NCBI GenBank assembly: GCA_963693305.1
Contig: OY855906.1
Span: 23,602,789 to 23,666,788, forward strand
Direction: 5' to 3'
Origin: Meandrina meandrites
Lineage: Eukaryota > Cnidaria > Anthozoa > Scleractinia > Meandrinidae
Length of the DNA stretch: 64,000 nucleotides
Shown: in pieces, positions 20,825 through 31,437 of the stretch
How positions within the stretch are numbered: position 1 is the first letter of the stretch
How the letters are laid out: every line of letters starts with the position of its first letter
Position numbers and translations under genes: made by a program
The notes under the pieces: generated by a model
Told to the model about the DNA's origin: nothing
Database searches by the model: none
The model's input: the letters and a program-made list of their open reading frames with translations, nothing else

Positions 20825-23800
20825 GAAGAAGTTGACGTAGTTGAAGTTGACGTATTCATTGGAAACGCCTCCATCCACTTGGAGTGGGCATCCATCACAA
20901 TAAGAAACATTTTTCCAAGGAACGGACCCGCGTAGTCTAGGTGGAGTCGAAGCCAGGGTTTATGAGGCCATTCCCAGGGATGTAAAGGGGCTTCTGGCGG
21001 TGACTTCCTGTTTTCCTGGCAGGGACTGCACTGCTGAACCTTCTGCTCTAAGTCTGCATCCATTTTTGGCCACCACACATAACTTCTCGCCAACGCCTTC
21101 ATACGGCAAATTCCAGGGTGTGTCTCGTGTAACTCTTCTACCACTCTTGCTCTTTCTTTAGGGGGGACCACTACTCGATTGCCCCACAGCAAACACCCAT
21201 CTTGAACACTTAATTCATCTTTCCTAGTAAAGTAGGGCTTCAATGCTTCATCTGAATTGTGATTAGGCCAACCATGCTGAATGAACTTGATTACTTGTGA
21301 CAGCATTGGATCACATCTGGTTCCGGTTCTGATCTCATTCACACTCATTGGTGTCGAATTGAGGAGTTCCATTGCAAACACAGTTTCTGCAGGCAAAGGT
21401 GTAGTTGGAGGACTAACCGGCAAGGGTAGTCGGCTGAGGGCATCAGCATTGGCATGTTCTGGTCCTGGCTTGTACTCAATGGAGTAGTTGTATGCAGCTA
21501 GAGTCAAGGCCCAACACTGAATTATAGCTGCTGCCATAGGGGGTGTCGCCTTCTTCTCATTAAACAATGATTCCAATGGTTTGTGATCAGTCACTAGACT
21601 AAAATGTCTGCCGTAAATGTACTGGTGAAATTTCTTCACACCAAATACCAGGGAAAGTGCTTCTCTCTCAAGATTGGAATAATTTCTTTCTGCATTGGAC
21701 AGTGTCCTGGAAGCATATGCGATTGGATGTTCCGAGCCATCATCCATTTGATGCGAGAGAACAGCTCCCAAGCCATATTGTGAGGCATCGCATGCCAAGG
21801 TTAACTTCTTCTGACTATCATAATGGACAAGGAGTCTAGAGGACTTCAGAAAATCCTTAGACTTCTGAAAAGCCTACATCTGCTCTTTACCCCAATGCCA
21901 GCGGGTCTCTTTACGTAGTAGCTCATGCAATGGAGCCAACACGCTCGACAGCTTAGGCAGGAATTTCTGGTAGTAGTTAATCATGCCCAGGTACGATTTG
22001 AGTTCAGACACATTCTTGGGCGCTGGTGCATTGGTGATCGCTTCGACCTTGTCATCCAATGGTTGAATACCTTCTTTGTTGACCTTGTGACCCAGGTAGG
22101 TTACTTGAGGTTCCATGAACACACTCTTGTTTTTCCGAAGTCGTAAGCCAGCACTTGCCAGTCGTTTTAAGACTTCTTCCAGGTTGTTTAAGTGATCTTC
22201 ATTGCAGGCTCCGGACACCAGGATATCATCCACCCGAACGATTACATAAGGGATGTTTTGCAGTCGATTCTCCATGTTCCGCTGAAATATTCCTGGTGCT
22301 GACGATATCCCATAGGGTAGGCGGTTGTACTGGAACAACCCCTTGTGCGTGTTAATGGTGGTGTACTGTTTAGATTCATCATCCAGAAGTAGCTGCTGGT
22401 AGGCTTGGCTCATGTCCAATTTTGCGAATTTTTCACCTCCTCCTACTGTTGCCAGGAGGTCTTCAACCTTCGGGATAGGATAACTGTCCAGCTTTGACAC
22501 TTGATTGACGGTTGTTTTGTAGTCTCCGCAGATGCGAATTGAGTCATCTGGTTTCAGGATAGGCACAATGGGAGCCGCCCATTCCGAGAACTGAACAGGT
22601 TCAATTGTTCCCTTCTCTTGTAGCCTCTTGAGTTCGGCCTCAATCTTCCCTTTCATTGCATATGGCACTGGTCTTGCCTTCAGGAATTTTGGTTGTGCCT
22701 CTGATTCCACATGAATTTTCGCCTTTGGGCCCTTGAAGGTCCCAAGTCCTTCTTTAAACACTTCTGAGTACTGGTCAACCAATTTTTCAAGTGAAGACTC
22801 TTGGTTGTTTTTGACAACTTGCATTTTGAACAACTCCTTCCAGTTGAGTGTCAGAACTCTCAACCAGTCCCTTCCCAGTAAGTTAGGCCCAGATCCTTCC
22901 ACCACGAGTGTTTGCAGTTCCACTTCTTGTTTCTCGTACTTCACAATGACATTCAAAGTTCCTATGACCCTGACTAATTCACTTGTGTACGTTCGGAGCT
23001 TCACTTTAGCAGTTTCCAGTTGCTGTCGGTTCTTCACCAGATTCCCTTCAATGATTCTCTTGTAGGTTTCTTCGTTGACGATCGTAGCAGCGGCACCAGT
23101 GTCCACTTCCATGCTCGTCTGATCTCTGTTTAGCTGTAGCTCAACTTGATACGGTTCTCTCTCCGTGGCGGTTATGTGAAACATCGTGTATTCTTCGCAT
23201 TCTTCCTCACCCGACTCGTCTGTTGCCTCCAGATGATGTGTGTCTCCAAATTTGCCGCTCTTTCGAAACTCCGGTTTACGCTTACCGAGACATTGACTTG
23301 CCTTGTGACCCTTCTTACGACATTTATAGCACTCTTCGTCTTTATATCTGCACTTATCGGGATCGTGGAATCTTCCTCCACAACGATAACATTCTTTTGT
23401 CGACTTTCTCGGATCCCTTGGTGGCTGTTTCGGTGGGTATTGGGCCACGCGGTTAACTTGTAATTCTTCGGGTTTCTCACTCAGCTTCCCAGTAATCAGA
23501 TCACGTGTATTCCTGTCGGCAGTTTCCATCGCGGTGGCTAATTCCATCACCTTCTTGAACTCTAGTTGACTTTCAGCAAGCAATCTCCGCTGTATCCGTT
23601 CGTCGTTCAATCCGCAAACCAGTCGATCACGCAGCATTTTCTCCAGTTGATCGCCAAATTCGCAGTGCTCCGATAAATTCCTCAGTTCAGCGACATACTG
23701 TTGTATTGTTTCTCCCGGCTGACGAAAGCGGCTGTTTAACTTGAAGCGATACACGATAGACGATGGTCTAGGATTCAAATGATTCTTTACCAGATTAACC

Positions 23801-24012
23801 AGCTCTACGAACGACTTGTCAGTAGGCTTCCTTGGATTAACCAAATTCCTGATGAGTTTGCAAGTTTTCGCTCCACACACACTGAGCAGAACCGCCCGTT
23901 TCTTGTTGTTGTCTGTAATCTCATTCGCCGCGAAATACTGCTCGAGCCGTTCGGTGTACTCAATCCAGCTGTCGTTCTCGTTGTATTCCTCGATTTTCCT
24001 GATCCATGCCAT
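20825..24012 (-). pseudogene. Gypsy gag-pol polyprotein, one in-frame stop and truncated integrase
   Basis: A single gag-pol frame starts MAWIRKIEEY at 24012. In order: gag core, two CCHC knuckles (CYRCGGRFHDPDKC, CYKCRKKGHKASQC), protease VDTGAAATIV, RT with FAKLDMSQAYQ, GISSAPGIFQ and VRVDDILVSG, RNase H with [15 protein letters not shown] and [11 protein letters not shown], then the integrase HH-CC zinc domain (HETHPG to CSPC) and LDYAGP. A TAG at 21874-21876 (codon 713) separates RT from RNase H in the same register; CAG to TAG is the likely change. The integrase stops soon after [12 protein letters not shown], so the remaining catalytic residues are missing. The RT box reads RVDD, not YxDD: possibly a lineage feature, possibly a mutation. 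Confidence 0.92.
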
Positions 24013-24037
24013 GGTTTTGTCCGTACCTCGTCGCCAG

Positions 24038-24179
24038 TGTAATATTCTGGAACCAATAAACCAGCCAAAACTCAAGAACGCAACTCTATTTAATTCAAGC
24101 GACCGACAACGTGTTTCATCGCAACTGAGCTACCGGAAAACTACTGGAGGAGTGGTTACACAGCTCACAACATTCTACA
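24038..24179 (-). repeat. Gypsy 5' LTR, 142 bp
   Basis: Bounded TGTAATATTCTGG to CAACATTCTACA on the plus strand, i.e. TG...CA ends. Very short for a gypsy LTR. Confidence 0.85.
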
Positions 24180-24230
24180 CGCCCCTCCTCTGGGGGGTAA
24201 GGAAGAGAGGACAGATGACATTTCAGACTT

Positions 24231-24345
24231 CAGTAAACCAATGCATTGAGCTAACTAAACACATAGGTCCACAATGCAGATGTGTCTAGAGCATTATGCA
24301 TTAGTCTGGGCAGTGATTTGAGTGTAATTTTAAGAGGTTTAAAGC
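24231..24345 (+). repeat. 10-bp duplication (right) and right part of repeat R
   Basis: CAGTAAACCA (24231-24240) is followed by GCATTGAGCTAACTAAACAC and on to GAGTGTAATTTTAA, matching 40970-41085. It closes the interrupted repeat that starts at 12300. Confidence 0.8.
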
Positions 24346-24439
24346 AGAGATAAAAGAAAGAAAATTATTTTTGGAACACCACCAAAATATTTTCAGCTTT
24401 TCAGCTTATACTGCTGCTCATACGAGTGCTTCATTATGC

Positions 24440-24870
24440 AAAATGGTCATTGTCTCAAAGAGACTTTGATCAAATCAAGGCAGAAGAAAATGGATAAATC
24501 TTTTTCCACTTTGAAAATCAATCATTGAAACAAATGAATGTAACAAAAGTTTTAGGTGTCCATATTATCTTAGGTTTGTGTGTAAACAAATCTCAAAGTC
24601 AGTTGGTATAATATTCGGGTCTAGACATTATTTATCTTCTAACACTACGCTAACTTTGTACACACATTATCCTTATATCACTTACTGTAATTCTGCCTGG
24701 TCGTCTACAAATGTAACTAACTTAATAGAATTTTTTATTTACAAAAGGGTGTGGTGCAAGCTGTATTACCAACTCTGTAAGTACTATTGAGTACATTCTG
24801 CTCCATTATTTGCTAAATTGGGCTTCCTTGCAAATAGCTAAATTTATGTTTTATAATCATAACCAGATTC
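24440..24870 (+). pseudogene. LINE RT C-terminal fragment
   Basis: The plus strand reads MNVTKVLGVHI, then CKQISKSVGIIF, YPYITYCNSAWSS and, after frame changes, HSAPLFAKLGFL and IAKFMFYNHNQI. This is the post-RT region of CR1/L2/Rex-type LINEs. Several frameshifts; truncated on both sides. Confidence 0.78.
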
Positions 24871-25195
24871 TATGTGAACTATTCACACAGTGGGGGCTTC
24901 TATCCAATCAGAAGAACACTCATAACCACAATGTCAACACATTGTACTAAAGGCAAACAATCTTGTAAAAACATCTTCTTTAAATATCAGAAAGACAACT
25001 GTTAGATGTATTGGTAAAAAATAAAAAAAAGTGAGCTCTTTCCGTGTCTAAGTATATTCTGAGAAAGAAGAAAATTTATTCCCACCAATGAGAGTGTGCC
25101 GCTGATGAAAAAGAGTAGATAAGGGCAAATTAGGAAGTTCCTCATCATTGTTATCCTTCAGTGATCTTGAAATGAAACACTATAATTTCTTTTTT

Positions 25196-25474
25196 AAATA
25201 AAAGTCTGCATACGAGCCTTGTGGCCCATCAGGCTGGAGCTTATCCCGGTTGCCACAGTATGAAGCGACTAGGAGTATTTCTACTCCCCCCTGGAAGGGA
25301 TGCTAGTCTATCGCAGGGTTACCCCAGCAGTAAATTCGCCAGTAGCCATTTATACACCTGGGTGGAGAGAGGCACTATGAGAGTTAAGTTTTGCACAAGA
25401 ACACAATGAAGTGCCCTGGCCAGGGCTTGAACCCGGACCATTTGATCCAAAGTCCAGCCACCACGCCTCCCTCT
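25196..25474 (-). mobile_element. tRNA-derived SINE
   Basis: The minus-strand 5' end carries an RNA polymerase III promoter: A box TGGTGGCTGGAC (25452-25463) and B box GGTTCAAGCCC (25423-25433), ~20 bp apart. The body ends with GATAAGCTCCAGCCTGATGG and CTCGTATGCAGACTTT, then a short A/T-rich tail. About 270 bp long. Its transcript would be mobilised by a LINE reverse transcriptase. Confidence 0.82.
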
Positions 25475-25500
25475 TTTTGAAATATCTGCTTATTATTTTG

Positions 25501-25641
25501 TTTTGTAATATTGTCACTCAACCCTTACCATATATAACTCCCAAATGTTGTTGTTAGATGCGTGAAGGAATTTTTGCTCTGACTAAAATGTATTTCAGAG
25601 ACTTGTCCTTCCGATAAGCGACAATTGGGGGTTTAGAAAAT
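25501..25641 (-). repeat. Inverted arm of the Penelope-like remnant
   Basis: Reverse complement of 25999-26139, including the C-terminal coding end. This gives a false ORF of 123 codons on the minus strand (25554-25925). Confidence 0.85.
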
Positions 25642-26139
25642 CCCGAAAATGCAACGCCAATAAAAATCAGTACAAAAACAAACTTAGGACACATAATTAA
25701 AAGTTCATTAAAAAAATGTCCAACAAAGACCTTACTGACCAAGAAATATTTTTGCTCGCAAAAGGCCTTAAATGTACCAGAGTTTAACACGCTGACCAAA
25801 ATACATAAACCCACTCCGGTCGGCAGATCCATAGTTTCTGGCAGTGGTGTCCCAACAGAACAAATTTCTAGTTTTGTTGATTCACTTTTGCTACCTACCG
25901 CCAAAAAGCAAGAGTTGGCATACATATACTCCGAATCTTAAAAAGATTCTCATGAAACACTGGCATCTCATAACTGAGAACAACAAACTCGCTCAAACAT
26001 TTTCTAAACCTCCAATTGTCGCTTATCGGAAGGACAAGTCTCTGAAATACATTTTAGACAGAGCAAAAATTCCTTCACGCATCTAACAACAACATTTGGG
26101 AGTTATATATGGTAAGGGTCGAGTGACAATATTACAAAA
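25501..26139 (+). mobile_element. Penelope-like element remnant with inverted terminal copy
   Basis: Plus strand: a Penelope-type RT start (NKDLTDQEIFLLAKGLK), then LTKIHKPTPVGRSIVSGSG and PTEQISSFVDSLLL, then, after loss of the central RT, the C-terminal FSKPPIVAYRKDKSLKYIL. The last ~141 bp (25999-26139) are repeated in inverted orientation at 25501-25641 with only about three mismatches. An inverted, 5'-truncated terminal copy is a known Penelope arrangement (pLTR). Frameshifts and the internal deletion make it inactive. No GIY-YIG domain is present. Confidence 0.78.
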
Positions 26140-26319
26140 ACACACATATAAAATGAGGGTTCTGTGACACAAATATTACAAAAGCTTCATGATATCTAAC
26201 AAAGCTTTTCTCAAGAAACGAGGTGAGCATGGGAGCCGAGTTTCTTGAGAAAAGCTTTGTTAGATATCATGAAGCTTTTGTAATATTTGTGTCACAGAAC
26301 CCTCATTTTATATGTGTGT
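26140..26319. repeat. Perfect palindrome, 80-bp arms, 20-bp loop
   Basis: 26140-26219 and 26240-26319 are exact reverse complements over all 80 positions; the loop is 26220-26239. The arm begins ACACACATATAAAATGAGGG and ends TTTTCTCAAGAAAC. It directly follows the Penelope-like remnant and shares AATATTACAAAA with that element's end, so it may be another pair of its terminal repeats. Confidence 0.95.
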
Positions 26320-26396
26320 CAAAACAAAATGCTAGTAAGGAAAAGGGGAGGGCCACAAAATGTTTGGAAAAAAATGACCCCCTCCCCCCCCAAAAA

Positions 26397-26402
<6 letters not shown>

Positions 26403-26448
<46 letters not shown>

Positions 26449-26449
26449 T
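26403..26449. repeat. (AAT)n microsatellite
   Basis: About 15 AAT units after a poly-C/poly-A stretch. Confidence 0.95.
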
Positions 26450-26808
26450 TAAAAACATGCCTTTACTAATTAAAGCAAAAAACACAGAGCACCCGGAAAA
26501 CAAACAGCCACTATACACTGAAAATAACTTCCTTTTTCAGCTGGCTGACTCAAGGTAACTTAAAGTAATAATCTTGTTGTATTTTTCTTCACCTGTTTTA
26601 GTTTATATTTCATACTTAAATTATTTTATTTACCTAGAAGTGATTGTTATTTTTGCTTAGGTTTCGAAGACAAAGCATTGTACCAAACCCTAGGGCAGAT
26701 CATCATTTATATATTACATTACATTTTCAAAGCACTTTATAGAAAGGATTAAAAAAGCATGAAGAACAATATTATTACAATGTAGAAAACAAACAAAGAT
26801 TGTCCTAC

Positions 26809-26869
26809 CAGATCTTCACATCTAAACAAGAGGGGATTTCTTGCATCGACAATCTGGACAACAATGTCA
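26809..26869 (-). CDS. LSG1: LSG1 exon with DARNPL motif
   Basis: Acceptor CTATAAG; donor CTG|GTAGGA. The first base completes a serine codon, then DIVVQIVDARNPLLFRCEDL, which is highly conserved in LSG1 and carries the DARxP signature of permuted GTPases. Ends in phase 0. Confidence 0.95.
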
Positions 26870-27049
26870 CTTATAGAGAAGCAAAATACATTGATTACTT
26901 ATCTGTCTCAAAACATGACATCCCCTTTTTACTGTTGTTAGTTGCCCCCACCCCTCCCCACCCCAAGGGTTTTGCACAGAGACCGAAACTGGTCTTAAAT
27001 TTTCAAATTATTGAATCCAGTTTCAAGAAATCACCTAAACGATTATAAA

Positions 27050-27621
27050 GCAAATCAACATTTGAAGACATTTACCATCCATTTGAACTTCACTTTGTAC
27101 GAGCTGCATTGTTGAAACTTTGATTAATTTTTGGCCAAATACAAAGAGTGCTGTTCTGCTTCATTGCTGCTTAGGTCTTGGAAGACCTTGGTGTCCTATT
27201 TTTAGGCAGTAGAGTGTTCTTTAGGGTTAGTTCTTTCCATTTTGAACTCAAAAAATGTGTTTCTTATTTACAAGAGGGGATAAATATCATCCTGAATTCA
27301 CCGTTCAAGAGGCCATTAAACTTTCCTTCAAAACGGAGCACATGTGAGTTTCATCAATTATAAAGGAACTGCTGATTGGCTAGCTCGTATTTTAAGGGGG
27401 ATTGCTGATAGGCTGATTCTCAATCCGAACGAACGAAACTTCTTGAATGCTTTCAAGAATATGAAGGCTGCCTATTGGCAGCAACAATTTTATGTATAGT
27501 AGAAGCCTTTTTAAGGCATGCAGTAGACCATTGTTTGATTTTTAGGGAGATGTGGAAAGCTAATCAGCTACATTGTATGACTGCACCTTTGAATAGTGTT
27601 GACTGAACGTTGAATATGCTG
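27050..27621. other. LSG1 intron, no further feature seen
   Basis: AT-rich unique-looking DNA. The short frame at 27178-27363 has no recognised domain or splice support. Confidence 0.5.
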
Positions 27622-27771
27622 TTTTATACCATGCCATAGAAAATACAGCCAATCAGAAAACAAGCGAGTCGTTGTATATTTAACAGTATTAAACCCAACC
27701 TTCCCACCATGCACTTCAATCTTTTTCCAGACGAAATCTAGTAAGTGTATTTTCTATGGCATGGTATAAAA
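27622..27771. mobile_element. 150-bp MITE with 25-bp TIRs
   Basis: TTTTATACCATGCCATAG at 27622 and its inverted copy ending at 27771 are perfect over 25 bp. Too short to code. No clear target duplication. Confidence 0.75.
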
Positions 27772-29310
27772 TAGTTATGCAACACTTTTACCATGGTATA
27801 CCATGGATACCCACTTGTCACTTGTATTTTTCTTGGTATGCAGCTATTTCAAGAAAGGTTGTCATTAAAAAGCACCAAAGTCCACGCGACAAGACCCAAA
27901 GGTGATATGGGTATTCACTGGAATTTTGCATACTGGCCTAGAGGAAATGCACAAGTGTATTTTTGCACATGAAGAATTTCAGTCTTTTATTTCTTCTCTC
28001 AGGAGGCCTTTACCTGTCGCTTTACTTTTACTGGCGCAGGTCTTTGAGTTAGGAAAAATCTTCTTAATTTGGCTTGGCTAAACGTCATGTTAAGTTGTTA
28101 TATCACATTAGTATTCAGCATGTGTGGTAGCTCTCTACTTCAACCCATACTACCTTTCGGTCTTGTCACATGCACTTTTCTGATTTTTTCCAACAACCTT
28201 CTCAAAACAGCTGTACACGCTTGCCAAAAGGCTCATGTGTATACCGAAAATTTACAAGTGACTTGTGAGATATTCCACATTATTAAAAATAGCCGCCTTA
28301 TAGGCGTACGTGACTACTGCTGGAGGAGAAAAGAATGAAAAGTATAATTGAAGGGCCGCGAAAGAAAACGTCCCCCTCGAATTTGAACAATGTCAAAAAC
28401 ATTCCAAATTTCACATGCAGGTTTGTTTACGTGTGCTTTACACTGACCTGTATCTCATTTCAAATGTCTTTGCTTTCCTGTCGATAATTATCGTATGCAG
28501 AAATGAAAATAAAGTGCTTGCAGCTTTCATTCTTCACAGTCAGCCAGTAGTATGAGTTTTTCAACACAATGCGTGGTAATCTTTCTTCGTAGGGTTTAGT
28601 AAGTGTAACGGGAAGGCGAGAAGAACTTCAAACGCGCCATTACAAGAACTTGCGATGCTGCAGCCATGTTTTCATTTTGATTTGCCTGGGGGGGGGGGGG
28701 GTAGAAAGGGACTGGATACCACATTGTGAGGTTGAGCTGACGTGTGAGAAAAGGAAAAAGATGGCGATTTGCTTGTGAAAATAAAATGCTTCGAGTGCAG
28801 CCGTCTGGTGGTTGAAGGACATCATAAAGTCTGGATACTCGCAAGTCAATAGCATCTCTCGAAGAACTGAGGGTTGTTCTGCGCTTTGTTTGCACAATAG
28901 CACTATTTTAGGCGCTGGAGGTGAAATTGTCCGACAAAGGCAGGTTGATCCAGGCGGAAAGTCTAAGGCAGGTTTCTTGTCGGGAACTTTGTCAGCATGA
29001 GTTTTGCAGTGTTCGCTGGGATGCTGCGGCATCAAAGTTGCCGATAAGCGAGCTGGTTTTAGACTTTTCAAAATTGTTGGAGTGTTGCAGGCAGGACCTC
29101 TCCTGTCAACAAAATTCCCGGTACCTAATTAAATATTCATCGATCGATCGATCGATCGATGCAGCCGAAAACGAAAAAGTGCGTGAAGTCCTGTCTTGAT
29201 TTCGCGGGATTTTTTGAAGTGTGTGTGATGCGATGATGCAAGGATTGGAGAAGTGAGAGCAAACAGTGCTTTACTGAAAGCAAAACTAAGATGTAGTATG
29301 AAAACCAGTG
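27772..29310. other. LSG1 intron with simple repeats
   Basis: Contains a poly-G tract near 28688 and (ATCG)n at about 29139-29161. The open frame at 28921-29199 is uninterrupted but unrecognised and includes the ATCG repeat; I do not call it a gene. Confidence 0.45.
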
Positions 29311-29454
29311 TTTAATTTAACGTTGACAGCGACCACCATGCATGTTCACTTCGCGTTCGTTAAATCGGATCGACAGAGCGCGTGTTGTGTCACAAAAGTA
29401 GTCGAGTGTTGTGGAGCCAAACAAGGAAAAAACAGCTAACTGAGAGCACACCGG

Positions 29455-29550
29455 ATGGAAGCTAACCGCAAGCAAACCGAAGTGAAAGCTAACCGCAAGC
29501 AAACCGGAGTGAAAGCTAACCGCAAGCAAACTGCACTCAAGGCTAACCGC
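29455..29550 (+). repeat. GCTAACCG minisatellite
   Basis: Three to four units of ~27 bp built on GAAAGCTAACCGCAAGCAAA. The same family appears inverted at 59040-59160 and in variant form at 46130-46370. Confidence 0.85.
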
Positions 29551-29574
29551 GGGCCTAGGGTTAAGCGTTTGGTT

Positions 29575-29670
29575 TATAGCTCAAATGCTAACCCTAATCC
29601 CAAATTCTAACCCTAAACTGAAACGCTAACCCTAAACCTTGGAGTTAGGGTTAGAGTTAAAGTTTAGGCT
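29575..29670. repeat. Telomere-like degenerate repeats
   Basis: Several CTAACCCTAA-type motifs, then GTTAGGGTTAGAG in the other orientation. Interstitial, not a chromosome end, because LSG1 exons lie on both sides. Confidence 0.6.
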
Positions 29671-30022
29671 TGGTTTAAAACAGCCGTAACTGGTTAACCT
29701 TCGCTGATTTCATTGTTTCAACAAATGAAAGGCTTCTTTTGTTTATTCCTTATCCAATTAAGACGTTGCAAGCAAAAGCCGTGTTTTTTTGCATGCGTAA
29801 TTTATGGAGAAAGAGACCAAAAAACAGCGGAAGAAATACCGGGCAATGTTAAACACACAGAAACAAAGCTGCATGCAAAATTTGGAGTTGTTTTGACAGT
29901 GTTCAATTTTGCCAAAATTCGATGGGGACGTTTTCTTTCGCGGCCTTTCAAGTGGTGTAAATATGCTGTTATGTGGGTACGAATGCATGTAAAAAAGTTT
30001 AAATAAGGCACTGTTGTCGACG

Positions 30023-30907
30023 ATGTAAAACCAGCATCTTGGCGTGGTTTTACGGCTTCTGTTTGGAAGGTGATCTTGCAAGGTGATCGATCGCTAGGTG
30101 AGTGTTTTTATATTTTACAACATTTACTTCTCATAGCCTGAATCTCACACAGTCTACACCGCCGAGGATTATGTGACACGTCTGGCAGCACATCGAAGGA
30201 CAGCTTTAATTGTTTCCAGACCTCAAAGACCACAAGAGGGTCAAAAATTCTAGTCAAAACAAACCTTGGAGGAAGCTACATTTGCATAATCACTGCTATG
30301 TCAGCATTTTGTTGAATGTGAACCAAAAGATCACACATTCCCTGCAGATGTTGTCATCAATTTCTTCATCTTCAGTAAAACTTTTAGTCAATTACAATAA
30401 ATGTTCAGCAAGTAAGAAAAAAACTTTTAATTTGAGCCTTTTCGTGACTTCGCATTATTATAAGCGAAGCGCGAAGATAGACAGACATGCTGTCACGCTC
30501 AAATGTTAAATAAACAATTGGAAGAAGCTTACATTTGCATAATCACAGCTCTGTTGGGTTAAGAAGCTTAATTATCCCACAATTTGACTTAATATTCCTC
30601 GGGAGAGCCTCAGTTAAGTAAATTTTCCTGTACCAAGCGGAGTATTGTCAAGCGTACAGGTTCTTTATAGAGCCACAAGTGTATACATGTTGATTATCAC
30701 GGACTGTAAAATAAATGGAACACCATAGAAATTTGTCGTATATACTGACCTAAAAGCAGAAAAATACTCACGAAACCTTTCAGCTGATCGGTTAGAAACA
30801 AAATATGAAAGCTGTGAGAAGTAAATGTTGTAAAATATAAAAACACTCACCTAGCAATCGATAACCTTCCAAACACAAGCAGTAAGCCAAGATGTTTGTT
30901 TTACATT
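30023..30907. mobile_element. TIR element, ~0.9 kb
   Basis: 30023-30140 and 30803-30907 are inverted copies (TTTGGAAGGT, CTAGGTGAGTGTTTTTATAT, TTTACAACATTTACTTCTCA). Inside, a ~45-bp piece with CATTTGCATAATCAC is repeated at about 30282 and 30530. No transposase. Confidence 0.7.
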
Positions 30908-31007
30908 GTGGGCCATCGGTAGGTCATCGTTGATACGAAGTGTTCGCGAAGAGACCACAAGATCTGTATTTATTTGTGCCGATTGGCTACGAAGTATATT
31001 CTTACAT

Positions 31008-31060
31008 GACTGCAATAGTGACTACTGGCACAGGCGCAGTAGTCACAAAAACTAGTGATG
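31008..31060. repeat. Small hairpin
   Basis: GTGACTACTG and CAGTAGTCAC flank a 9-bp loop. Confidence 0.6.
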
Positions 31061-31437
31061 GTATATTGCAATTGCCGAGTTGACTGGTTAACAGGCACTG
31101 GTATATGAGTTCACATACCATTGACCACAAATACAATAGCTGATATGTATCAACAAAAATAGCTGGGAAGCTCAAATATTGTCTACCATATCTAATGTGC
31201 GCTCGTGGAATAATTTTGTTAAGTATGCCACTCGAAAGCATTGCATACCTAGTAGGAACAGTTTGTTAAAAGTCACATTTGAACTGAAATTTCCTGCAAT
31301 TTTTCCATAATTTTTCCAAGCAGCCAGGGTAAAGAACTTTTTAGTTCACAGTGCACGTGGTCAAAAATATTACACCTGACCTTGGTGACACTATTTGCAA
31401 CAGGACTCCTGCACAACTCCCGAAACGTCATTCAAAA

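Larger units (their letters stand above)
20804..24179 (-). mobile_element. Ty3/gypsy LTR element, 3'-deleted, 3.4 kb
   Basis: Flanked by the 5-bp duplication CGCCC (20799-20803 and 24180-24184), it interrupts the right TIR of the outer DNA transposon, which continues at 24180. The 5' LTR (24038-24179) is complete. At the other side only the last ~21 bp of the 3' LTR survive (TGTAATATTCTGGAGCCAATA, 20804-20824), directly joined to truncated integrase code. Ends and duplication are intact, so the deletion either preceded insertion or removed only internal DNA. CTGGCGACGAGG just inside the 5' LTR is a candidate primer-binding site. Confidence 0.9.
12792..24230. mobile_element. Outer TIR DNA transposon (10-bp target duplication), 11.4 kb with nested insertions
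   Basis: The left end starts TAGTCTGAAATGTCATC and the right end is its inverted copy (AAGTCTGAAATGTCATC read inward). Inverted repeats extend over about 100 bp through CCTCTCTTCCTTACCCC, GAGGAGGGGCG and GGAATTCAGAC; the right arm is split by the gypsy element at 20804. Without the nested elements it is only ~1 kb with no transposase, so it is non-autonomous. A 10-bp duplication with long TIRs suggests a Mutator-like (MULE) relationship, which is inference. Confidence 0.75.

Noticed and set aside
22195..22260. RVDD in the gypsy RT box as a proven inactivating mutation
   Set aside because: Both aspartates are present and related elements may carry this variant, so it is not listed as a lesion.
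25554..25925. 123-codon minus-strand frame
   Set aside because: Only its last ~28 residues are meaningful, and these come from the inverted copy of the Penelope-like 3' end.
28560..29200. Possible host exon or promoter with a 92-codon open frame
   Set aside because: The frame includes an ATCG repeat, has no known motif and no convincing splice sites.
29575..29670. True telomere
   Set aside because: The motifs are degenerate, occur in both orientations and lie inside the LSG1 gene.
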